From Pseudoflavonifractor intestinihominis (GTDB lineage: Bacteria > Bacillota > Clostridia > Oscillospirales > Oscillospiraceae), in assembly GCF_040096055.1 (NCBI RefSeq), contig NZ_JBBMFK010000003.1:1-64000 (forward strand): a stretch of DNA of 64,000 bases, in the 5' to 3' direction. A model generated the notes under the pieces. The model was not told the DNA's origin and made no database searches. It was given only the letters and a program-made list of their open reading frames with translations. The translations under genes were made by a program, and so were the position numbers. Shown here piece after piece: positions 18,001 through 24,167 of this stretch. Every line of letters begins with the position of its first letter. Positions within the stretch are counted from its first letter, which is position 1.

Positions 18001-18321
18001 TTTACCCTCGCCGTCTACCATGGTGCCGTCCGAATACTTGACATTGCGGCTCATGGCTGTTGCACCATCCTTTGTATATTCGGGGGTGCGGAACACGATA
18101 AAGGAAGTCTGCTGCTTGCAGACCTTGCAGTTAAAGGTTTCGTGGGTCACGGTGGCATTGGCGTCCAGTTCGTTGGTGCGGTTGTTGGCCTCCTGCCAGT
18201 TCTCAGCGGGATCGTGGTAACTGTCCTGCTGGGCGGCAAAGGCGGTGGGCACCATGCCGATGCAGAGTACCACGGCCAGCAGCAGGGCCAATGCGGAACG
18301 GGCGCGTTTTTTCATGGTCAT
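15061..18321 (-). CDS. Large Cys-rich surface protein with S-layer homology domains
   Basis: The protein (1086 aa) has a signal peptide (residues 1-30, ending TAFAA). A Cys-rich region of about 450 residues follows, with roughly nine repeats of 45-50 residues. Each repeat ends in a C..CG pair plus GH, preceded by a dense CTCGCGNPDCG block. Next come beta-rich Ig/CnaB-like modules (about 510-865) and three S-layer homology motifs (about 872-1075; for example YIYGYTDGTFGPERSMSRSEAA). It should sit on the cell wall of the element's host. A role in mating contact or adhesion is inferred. The start at 18321 follows GGAGGT by nine bases. Confidence 0.88.
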   Translation of the reverse strand: MTMKKRARSALALLLAVVLCIGMVPTAFAAQQDSYHDPAENWQEANNRTNELDANATVTHETFNCKVCKQQTSFIVFRTPEYTKDGATAMSRNVKYSDGTMVDGEGKGSILDGVPGEDSTYTGFHWTKAVCETCGSINTNMAKTDYGYLKNVYWLYDCANNFFEELPETQTIEQADSEYHRVITTSGEYCGFCYGTFKEENSTLERHHMENAIRPELAHDRFVEMDTCADCGYAETAYTAAKAVIADYFGVVDGQPHTVTVSDLSEAGVTTAIRYGHSADACTLTSAPNYTEAGDYPVYYEITYTFKNTDMVEDGVAYVHLRDETTAEDGSCTCGCGNPDCGCQDPDCDGCCCEDKGCGENHNWTLLDSVDPTCLTLGYDRYLCVDCGMIEKRDYEAALGHAYQSVVIRGATCEVPGKTIDICERCGSVKETDLPQTEHEFSTTVISATCTSPGYTLRECTVCGERHIEDITSALPHNYVSKVTPATCEGGGRTLHICEGCGSSFITDYTDPLGHSWDEGKEITGATCTGEGMTEYTCIRCGATRLEGDEAAGHIPGDPATCTEPQLCTRCGAVIENALGHDYETVVTEPTCTEMGYTTYTCTRCGDAYKGDYTEAAGHKPGDWIVDKEPTTDSEGSKHKECEVCGETLETEEIEKIYNQATTDSKGEAVVGGYLVIVTDTDTKDPVANATVTLHADDTLSVRLPNSRILDYADQTTITVQLVKDKSPVADLFIAVTDKHDNYCEDTTDASGQITVPGTTGTTNEDGDATVGWEDEDGDRWTLTVTVEDYETGRPIEDAEVSIGKGGNITVTLPDGTDMDEDNRITVTVTDNERDPQEGVTVIVKGDLGQSERGETDEDGKLTVPAVTETEYHGAYIYGYTDGTFGPERSMSRSEAAAIFARLLSDKLDERIPSGNNVKFTDVDPDAWYAGYVEYLTGYGVAVGYNDRTYRGDKAITRAEFTAMAARFFDVYGDGAEEIMEQYEGFDDVSDGYWAAEYIKDAAIHGWVEGYGDGTFRADDPIDRAEVVTIVNRLLGREADEDYIADNRRKLVTFPDVSSRHWAYYQVLEAANAHTAILTDPETWEK

Positions 18322-18378
18322 ATAAGCATTACCTCCATATTTGATAAAGTCTAAAATGAAAAAGGGGCAAAAAAATAC

Positions 18379-18393
18379 GTCCCGACTTGGGAC
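18379..18393. repeat. Dispersed palindrome copy 7
   Basis: GTCCCGACTTGGGAC, one base different; on the minus strand followed by GTATTTTTTT. It lies 58 bases upstream of the surface-protein start. Confidence 0.9.
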
Positions 18394-18416
18394 GTAAAGC
18401 AAAGTATAGAAAATCT

Positions 18417-18431
18417 GTCCCAACTTGGGAC
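18417..18431. repeat. Dispersed palindrome copy 8
   Basis: GTCCCAACTTGGGAC, 38 bases from copy 7; the only two adjacent copies. Confidence 0.9.
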
Positions 18432-18457
18432 ACAAAAATCGGGCCGGGGTCAGCACC

Positions 18458-18675
18458 GGCTGACGGGCGGCGCACCCGCCCCCAGCATGGACACAGGGCG
18501 CGCAAGGCGCGCCCTGTGAGGGTGTTATCCCCTTGGTGTCCGCTATCCTGCCGGATGGCCGCAGTCAAGGCCCGCCCCCGCAAGGGGGCGGCTCGCGGGC
18601 GATTGCGCCAGCAATCGTCCGGCCTTGACGGCGGGCAGGCGGCGGGATACCCTCCCCGCAGGGGAGATAACACCC
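18458..18675. other. GC-rich palindromic non-coding region, candidate transfer origin
   Basis: The stretch holds several inverted repeats: CAGGGCGCGC / GCGCGCCCTG, AGGGTGTTATC (about 18520) with GATAACACCCT (about 18670), and GTCAAGGCC with GGCCTTGAC inside it, plus CCGCCCCC / GGGGGCGG. Between them, near 18541-18553, is CTATCCTGCCGG, which matches the nic-site core TATCCTG/C of RP4-type MOB-P systems. No coding frame with a ribosome site was found. It could instead be a terminator array for the gene at 18676. Confidence 0.45.
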
Positions 18676-19545
18676 TTACCGTTCCGGCCGCTTGACTGGA
18701 TTTCCCCGTGTGTGCTCAGGGGGCGCGATATTGCGCTCAATGGAGTTCACCATCTTCTTGCTCATATCCTGCACGCTGTCCAGCGCCTGCCGTACCTCCG
18801 GCGTCGCCCATCCGCTGTACAGTTCCCCCAGACGGGACAGGTCCGGCATACTGCGCTCCACGCCGAATCGGCGGCACAGGATACAGGAAATGCTCTGGGC
18901 GTCCAAATCACACTCGGCGCGGGTGTAATAGGCGTTTACTCACTTGGCGTGCAGCCGGGAATGGGCTACCTCGGCGGCGATGGCGGCAAACGCCTCGTTG
19001 TCCGGGTAATCCGGGTTGACTGCCAGCTCCATCTTGTCTGCGTCATAGTAGGCCGGGCAGTCCAGCCCTCCGTCGATGACCACCGGCACGACGGAGTAGT
19101 TGAGCACGGTGGTCAGAGCCTTTTCCATCTCCGGCGAGCCGTTTTCCAGCGTGACCTTTTTGACCTCCCGCCCATAGGTCTGGGAAATGTCATAGGCGGG
19201 GGCCAGCACATAGCCTTTGCCAAAGGAACCGCGGGAGAAGATCTGAAAGCTCTTTCCGGCCTCGCTGTCCTTGACGCTGCGGCCCATGGTTTTCCACTTC
19301 TCTCGGGTGCCGAACTGCGTCACTTCGGGATTTTGGAACATGGCGAGGGCGATGTTGCCGGGGCTGTAATGGGGATTGTCCCCCTGAAGCTCCAGATACC
19401 GGACATACGCCTCGGGATTGCTGGCGATCTCCATGATGCCGGCGTCCTGCATGGCCGTGGCGTTGTCGCGCTCGGCCTGCCGTTCAAACTTCCAGCGCTC
19501 ATCACTGGCGTTTTTCTGAGAAATAATGTCTGCAAGATTAGCGAT
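18676..19545 (-). pseudogene. ArdC-like antirestriction gene with ATC start and internal TGA
   Basis: The frame reads ANLADIISQKNASDERWKFE from an ATC seven bases after AAGGAGG, through a region with ALAMFQNPEVTQFGTREKW and an EVAHSRLH motif (the His of a zincin-like metallopeptidase), then hits TGA at 18940-18942. The same frame continues without further stops (VNAYYTRAECDLDAQS...) for 87 more codons with family-like sequence (SYILCRRFG-type). Related element proteins read straight through here. A nonsense change is the simplest view. The N-terminal 201 residues could still be made. Confidence 0.65.
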
Positions 19546-19579
19546 GCCAATTCCTCCTTATAAAATGATGTAGTGGTTT

Positions 19580-20215
19580 TCAGCGTGTGCGCTCCTTCTG
19601 CCGCACGGGGGTAGATTTCTCCATGCTCTTGGAGGCCGCTTGCAGCGCGGCCAGACGGCCCCGGACAGAGGGCTTGCCCTCTGTCGGTTGCTCCGCCTTT
19701 TCCGACAAAGCGGATTTAATTGTCCTCGTCTGCGGTTTCGAGCCATTCCCGCGCTCGGGCGAGGATCTCCCTTGTTGAGCGCGGGAGGCGGCTTTTTTTG
19801 CGTCGCCCTCCTTGGATTCCTTATCCTGCTCCTTCTGCTGCTCAGGCAGCGGGTAGCCCATGGCCTGAAATAAGGCGTTGAGCTTGGCGGAGTACCGCTC
19901 ATTGGAGATGATGTCCACATCCGCGCCCTCTTTCCCCTTGGGACGGGCGATAACGTACAGGACGCCGTACTCTTTCGCCAACTTGGAAAACTGCTCCACA
20001 TCCTTGGCTTTGAGGGGCAGGACCATGGCTGGGGACGGGTCCTTTGTCAGTTTCTTGATGCTGGTTTTCCCGATGATCTTGCGGTCTGACTGGGCTAAAG
20101 CAATCAGCAGGGCGGCGACATTCTTAATGCCGGACGCCGCCAGTTTGACCGCAGTTTCCCCAGCTTGCAGGCTCTCCTTTACCATCAGGTCCGCCACTTC
20201 GCCGCTCACATCCAC
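19580..20215 (-). CDS. pcfB: PcfB family (DUF3801) conjugation accessory protein
   Basis: The 211-residue protein has a folded N-terminal domain of about 130 residues (VADLMVKESLQAGETAVKLA... through DVDIISNERYSAKLNALFQAMGY) and a disordered basic tail. PcfB-type proteins help the relaxase and coupling protein in Gram-positive conjugation. The GTG start lies eight bases after GGAGGT and overlaps the previous gene by 10 bases. Confidence 0.85.
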   Translation of the reverse strand: MDVSGEVADLMVKESLQAGETAVKLAASGIKNVAALLIALAQSDRKIIGKTSIKKLTKDPSPAMVLPLKAKDVEQFSKLAKEYGVLYVIARPKGKEGADVDIISNERYSAKLNALFQAMGYPLPEQQKEQDKESKEGDAKKAASRAQQGRSSPERGNGSKPQTRTIKSALSEKAEQPTEGKPSVRGRLAALQAASKSMEKSTPVRQKERTR

Positions 20216-20691
20216 TTCGGCTCACCTCCCATCGCCGCCACCATCTCCGCGACGGTGCAGAGCTTGGCGTGCTCCCGCCAGTGTTTCATCTGGTGCAGGA
20301 CATGGGCGGCACGCTTTTCCAATGGATATTCCGCCACCTGTAACACATCTGCTGCGGACTGCCCGTAATCCAGCAGGGTAATCGTGCCGCGTATCCCGAT
20401 CTCGGTATCCTCCACATGGAAATAAAAGGCGTCCACCGGCATATCCGGGAACAGGGTGTAGGCCGTCCAGCAGAGGTAGGCGTACTGCTCCGGCACATAG
20501 ACCTCCTCGATGGGGAACAGATAGGATTTCTCCCGGCGGACCAGAAACAGGTAGTCCGCAGCCTCACAGCGCTCCAGTTTTTGAATATCCAGCCGCAGGC
20601 TGTCCGGGTCTAAGGTGGGACGGCAATCACCGATCAGGCGGAGAAAATTTTTGAGATCTTGCTTGACGAGTTTTAGTAATGGCTTTTTGAT
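20206..20691 (-). CDS. Hypothetical protein between relaxase and PcfB, apparent ATC start
   Basis: About 161 residues (KNFLRLIGDCRPTLDPDSLRLDIQKLERCEAADYLFLVR...) form a compact alpha/beta protein without membrane segments. An ATC at 20689-20691 lies seven bases after AAAGGAG; the only upstream ATG (20763) is deep inside the relaxase frame and has no ribosome site. The 5' end overlaps the relaxase end by 65 bases and the 3' end overlaps pcfB by 10. Function unknown; the tight overlaps suggest a relaxosome role. Confidence 0.7.
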   Translation of the reverse strand: MKKPLLKLVKQDLKNFLRLIGDCRPTLDPDSLRLDIQKLERCEAADYLFLVRREKSYLFPIEEVYVPEQYAYLCWTAYTLFPDMPVDAFYFHVEDTEIGIRGTITLLDYGQSAADVLQVAEYPLEKRAAHVLHQMKHWREHAKLCTVAEMVAAMGGEPKWM

Positions 20692-21952
20692 GTTCCTGCT
20701 CCTTTCTCTGCGCGTCCCTGCAAAGCTCCGTCTGTGACCGGATATGGCTGACAGCCTGTTCAATCTGGCCGCAGGTCTTGAGCTTTTGGCGCAGGGGGCG
20801 CAATTTCTGTGTAATGGCCTGTATCTCGCCGTCCACGTCCTGCCCCCGCCGTTTGCGGCGATACAGGTCTTTCCGCTGGTCCGTCAGGGCGTCTATCTCC
20901 GCCTGTAAAGCGTCCCCCAGCATAGCGAGCTGCGCTGCGTTGTCTACGCGGTTGGCCTGCAAAAAGCGGAATTGCGCTACATAGCGGTTCAGCCGTGTGA
21001 CCTCCTTGCGGACGCTGAAGGGCAGGGGCGGACGCTTGGGGGAGGGCCTGCGGATGCCTAACAGATACAGATAGTGGACGTACAGGGCGCGAAAGCCCTT
21101 TAATTTTTGATGGGGGCGGCGTGGCAGCAGCCCATTTTTAACGGCATAGCGCCGGGACGGTGGTTTCGGGGGCGATGCCGCTATGGGAGATTCCCCACGC
21201 CGCACCCCGGCCAGCCGCTCCTTGATGGCATCCTCCGTATAGCCGTCCCCCAGACTGGCAAGGCGGATAAAGCGAGCGCCGCCCGGCGGCCGGACGGCGG
21301 TGTGCTTTACATTGGGGCCGCGCTTGATGGTATAGCCCATCCTGGCAAGCTGCTCCCAAAAGGTCTGATAGGTAAAAGCGCTGTTGATAGCGGCGTCCAT
21401 GTCCTGCCGGATCAGGCCCCGCACCGTGGCCTTGCCGCTCTGCCCGGCGCTCCATTCCGCATAGTGCTCTCCCTTGGCCTCCGGCTCAATGACGGAAACG
21501 CCGTGGGCGCGGCTCACCTCGTTGGAGATGCCCCGAATATCCCGGTAGTAGTCCTGAAAGTTGTTGCGGAATTTAGCGCCGTCCATGAATCCTACGGAGT
21601 TGAACAGGATATGACAGTGGAGGTGATCGTGGTCCAAATGGGTGGAAACGATGACCTCGTATTTATCACCCAGCAGCCTTTGGGCCAGCTCCACTCCCAT
21701 TTCGTGGGCCTCCATGGGCGTCACCTCGCCGGGAGTGTAGGAATGGATGATATGGTAGCCCTGCACGCCGCCGCTCTTGCCCCAGCGGCGCTTGGTAGCC
21801 ATCATGTCCCAGTAGGCGGTATCCAGCTGGCAGTTGATTGCGGTGGCAAGGCGGGGGCCTCCATCCGGCAGGCTGGTTTTCTCCGGGTTGAGTACATAAT
21901 CGGCACAGTGATCCAGCCTTGCTCTTACGGGGATGATTTTGTCATAGGCCAC
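20627..21952 (-). CDS. Relaxase (MobA/VirD2-like, MOB-P type)
   Basis: The N-terminal relaxase domain has a candidate catalytic Tyr near the start (AYDKIIPV or DYVLNPEK) and the metal-binding triad HLDHDHLHCHILFNSV (near residue 105). A basic, helical C-terminal half follows. The start is GTG at 21952, overlapping the mobC stop by one base. The enzyme nicks the transfer origin and is carried to the recipient cell. Confidence 0.92.
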   Translation of the reverse strand: MAYDKIIPVRARLDHCADYVLNPEKTSLPDGGPRLATAINCQLDTAYWDMMATKRRWGKSGGVQGYHIIHSYTPGEVTPMEAHEMGVELAQRLLGDKYEVIVSTHLDHDHLHCHILFNSVGFMDGAKFRNNFQDYYRDIRGISNEVSRAHGVSVIEPEAKGEHYAEWSAGQSGKATVRGLIRQDMDAAINSAFTYQTFWEQLARMGYTIKRGPNVKHTAVRPPGGARFIRLASLGDGYTEDAIKERLAGVRRGESPIAASPPKPPSRRYAVKNGLLPRRPHQKLKGFRALYVHYLYLLGIRRPSPKRPPLPFSVRKEVTRLNRYVAQFRFLQANRVDNAAQLAMLGDALQAEIDALTDQRKDLYRRKRRGQDVDGEIQAITQKLRPLRQKLKTCGQIEQAVSHIRSQTELCRDAQRKEQEHQKAITKTRQARSQKFSPPDR

Positions 21953-22260
21953 TACACCGCCTCCCGTACCAGCCACCACGCCTGCTGCACCAGCTCTGAC
22001 GCTGCATGGATCTCAGCGCGGGTAGCCTCACCCCGGGCATTGGCCTGATGGGCCAGCTGGTTGATGTTGTTGCCGATGGCGGACAGCTCCCGCAGCAGGG
22101 CGGCATAGGCATCCGGCGGGCGTGGGCGCAGGTTCTCGCCCATGATGAGCTTGCGGATATGTGCATTGGCGTTGAGGCCGGTAGCGGCGCATTGGCGCAT
22201 GAGGTGTTCATGCTCTGCGTCGTTCAGCCACAGGCCGATACAGCGGGGCCTTGTTCTCAT
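21952..22260 (-). CDS. mobC: MobC relaxosome accessory protein
   Basis: The 102-residue protein has an N-terminal ribbon-helix-helix segment (RCIGLWLNDAEHEHLMRQCAATGLNANAHIRKLIMG) and a helical C-terminus with the GNNINQLAHQAN motif typical of MobC. It binds near the transfer origin and assists nicking. The ATG follows GAGAGGATG. Palindrome copy 9 lies 32 bases upstream. Confidence 0.9.
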   Translation of the reverse strand: MRTRPRCIGLWLNDAEHEHLMRQCAATGLNANAHIRKLIMGENLRPRPPDAYAALLRELSAIGNNINQLAHQANARGEATRAEIHAASELVQQAWWLVREAV

Positions 22261-22448
22261 GGCATCATCCTCTCTGCGTGTAAGTTTATCTGTCCCAACT
22301 TGGGACGCATTTCGAGTGGGGTTTCAGGGGGTATCCCCCTGACAAGTGGCGTTTGTGGCACAAATGCCGTACTTGCGCGGACAGCGACGCCGGAGGCGTC
22401 GCTGTCCGCTGGCGCCTCTCAACGGCTGGATTGACAGGAGATTTTCCT
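22261..22448. other. Palindrome-rich region upstream of mobC, alternative transfer origin
   Basis: This non-coding 188-base stretch contains palindrome copy 9 (22292-22306), CAGGGGG-TAT-CCCCCTG near 22329-22345, an imperfect repeat around GTGGCACAAATGCC, and a 14-bp perfect hairpin (GCGGACAGCGACGC and complement, about 22377-22408). Transfer origins often lie directly before mobC, so this is the second candidate besides 18541. Confidence 0.5.
22292..22306. repeat. Dispersed palindrome copy 9
   Basis: GTCCCAACTTGGGAC, between the YodL-like gene and mobC. Confidence 0.9.
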
Positions 22449-22823
22449 TCAATCTGCCTTTCCATAGATTTGTTCCAGCCGCAGGGGGTCATAGTGGGGG
22501 GACAGGTATTTGTCCTCGAACTCGGCGGGGGTGTAGCTGCCGATCCCCAGCTCGTCCTTAAAGTCCTCCGGCCCGATGGCAAGGCCCTCGCCGTCTGCGC
22601 CCTCCACCGGGACAGGGGTGAGGACGGTACCGTAAAAGCCCTCGTCCACCTCGTTCATCAGGCGGCGGGGCTGGCACCAATCCTCCGGGGCCGCCTGCAA
22701 CTCGTAGCAGTACATCCCCAGATGGACGGTCTGACGGCTGACCTTGTGGGGCGTATAGAGAGCGGGGATACCAAAAATCTCGATTTCTTCCATCTTGGTG
22801 ATGCTGGCGTTGATGACGTTCAT
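22449..22823 (-). CDS. YodL / DUF4316-like accessory protein
   Basis: The 124-residue acidic protein contains GIPALYTPHKV, GMYCYELQ and the C-terminal block IGPEDF...YTPAEFEDKYL, which is typical of the YodL-like proteins of clostridial elements. ATG follows TAGGAGGA. It follows the DUF3560 gene by 12 bases. Function unknown; some relatives are fused to antirestriction-type proteins. Confidence 0.72.
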   Translation of the reverse strand: MNVINASITKMEEIEIFGIPALYTPHKVSRQTVHLGMYCYELQAAPEDWCQPRRLMNEVDEGFYGTVLTPVPVEGADGEGLAIGPEDFKDELGIGSYTPAEFEDKYLSPHYDPLRLEQIYGKAD

Positions 22824-22835
22824 AGTCGGTTCCTC

Positions 22836-23678
22836 CTATCGTTCCGGTGTGTTCTTGCTCTTGGCTGTGGGTTGAAGTTTCCGGGGGTCTGTCCCGTCTG
22901 TGGGGCAGATGGCAGGTATCCGGCTGGCGGCATAGATGGCGTCGCGGGTGAGCTGGCGCTGCCATGCCCCCTCGCTCCTCGCCCAGTGAAAGCCCCGGCT
23001 TTTCAGCTCTTTGCGGGTTTCAGCCGGGGGGATCTCGTCAAAAAAGATTTGCAGGCGGTTTAAGTCCGCGTTGGCCTCGACATGGCCGCCTTCAAACTCC
23101 CAGCCCTGAAAACCAACGTCCCGGTTGCGCTCCAACTGCTTGATGCGCTCCTGTATCCGGTGGATCTCCTGATTGTTGTTGGACAGGGCATAGGAGGGAT
23201 ACGGGGCAGTCACCCATGAATAGGCGTCCGCCATGCTGTTATCCAGCTCTGCGGCCAGCTTAGGCGATACGCCCTCACAGCCCCGGCAGGTCTGGTGCTT
23301 GCGGTAGTAGGCGTTGACCGTTTTCATAAACGTCTGCTTTTCCTGTAACCGTGCCAGCTTGGCCTGCAACTTTTCCAGTGCCGCCGGGTCATCTGAGGAA
23401 ATAGCAGTATTGCTCTCAGCTGCCCTTGCCTTATGCTCGTAATAATCCGCCTTTTCCGATGCGGCGATGGACTGCTCCATTTTCCGGTCTGACCGCTCCA
23501 GCAACTTCCGGTGCCCCCGCTCTGAGTGATGGCCCACCAAAATGGGCTGGCCGGGCGGAATGTGCTCCAGCATGGAAACAGATTCATGGGAAAGCTGGCT
23601 GCTCTGCTGGCGGGCCTTTTCTGCCTTCTCCCGGTAACGGTCTATCCGGGCCTGTTTTCGTTCTTCGTAGTCGTTCAT
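22836..23678 (-). CDS. DUF3560 domain protein
   Basis: The first 75 residues are strongly helical and charged (ERKQARIDRYREKAEKARQQS) and lead to GQPILVGHHSERGHRKLLERSDRKM, the DUF3560 signature. A second half carries CRGCEG, a coiled segment and a small C-terminal domain with SRGFHWARSEGAWQRQ, a pattern shared with DNA-handling plasmid proteins. ATG start at 23678. Found in many conjugative elements; function unknown. Confidence 0.82.
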   Translation of the reverse strand: MNDYEERKQARIDRYREKAEKARQQSSQLSHESVSMLEHIPPGQPILVGHHSERGHRKLLERSDRKMEQSIAASEKADYYEHKARAAESNTAISSDDPAALEKLQAKLARLQEKQTFMKTVNAYYRKHQTCRGCEGVSPKLAAELDNSMADAYSWVTAPYPSYALSNNNQEIHRIQERIKQLERNRDVGFQGWEFEGGHVEANADLNRLQIFFDEIPPAETRKELKSRGFHWARSEGAWQRQLTRDAIYAASRIPAICPTDGTDPRKLQPTAKSKNTPER

Positions 23679-23690
23679 GGATTCACCGCC

Positions 23691-24101
23691 TTACTCGCGT
23701 CCCGGCGGGGTGGGATGGCTAAGCCCTTTAGAGGGCTTATTTTTGGTGCGCGGCTCCACTTTCAGAGTAATAGGTTCATTTCCGGCTGCGCCCAACAGGA
23801 TTTCCGCCTGATGGAATTTCTGTTTGTAGGTCTTGACCTGCTCCGGTGTCAGCGAACAGAACGATTCCGCACCCTGCCCGCAGACAAAAAACGTGCCGAA
23901 CACACCGCCATAACCGCCCTCGATGCTCCGGTTGAATGGAAGGTGTTTTAAGATGCCTTCATCATTGCAGACGATAGCGACGGGTTCCTGATAGGGATAA
24001 ATAGCTTGTATGCTCCCGCCCACAACAGCCTGCATCTCACGCAGGCCATTGATCTCCTTTTCATAGGGGGCATAGCCCGGTTCCACTACTAAAACATTCA
24101 G
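23691..24101 (-). CDS. DUF3846 domain protein with apparent CTG start
   Basis: The sequence NVLVVEPGYAPYEKEINGLREMQAVVGG matches the DUF3846 start, where relatives begin MNVL. Here the corresponding codon is CTG, nine bases after AAGGAGG. An in-frame ATG at 24134 lies upstream of that ribosome site, so it would place the site inside the gene. The rest has GGYGGVFGTFFVCG and a basic tail. Function unknown; common next to ParB-like genes on conjugative elements. Confidence 0.72.
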   Translation of the reverse strand: MNVLVVEPGYAPYEKEINGLREMQAVVGGSIQAIYPYQEPVAIVCNDEGILKHLPFNRSIEGGYGGVFGTFFVCGQGAESFCSLTPEQVKTYKQKFHQAEILLGAAGNEPITLKVEPRTKNKPSKGLSHPTPPGRE

Positions 24102-24138
24102 ATAAAAAATCCTCCTTTTTTGATTTTGACACAAAAAA

Positions 24139-24154
24139 AGCGCCTTTCGGCGCT
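24139..24154 (-). terminator. Terminator after the ParB-like gene
   Basis: AGCGCC pairs with GGCGCT across a 4-base loop; on the minus strand seven T follow, a classic intrinsic terminator 14 bases beyond the stop. Confidence 0.8.
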
Positions 24155-24167
24155 GCTGTCAAAACCG

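Noticed and set aside
15016..18354. Open frame of 1112 codons on the plus strand
   Set aside because: It is the mirror of the Cys-rich S-layer protein gene; the minus frame has a signal peptide, repeats, three S-layer motifs and a ribosome site, while the plus frame has none.
18940..18942. Selenocysteine codon in the ArdC-like gene
   Set aside because: No convincing downstream hairpin and the position is not a redox or metal ligand in the family, so a nonsense change is more likely.
24102..24134. ATG at 24134 as the start of the DUF3846 gene
   Set aside because: It would place the strong AAGGAGG ribosome site inside the gene and add residues not typical of the family.
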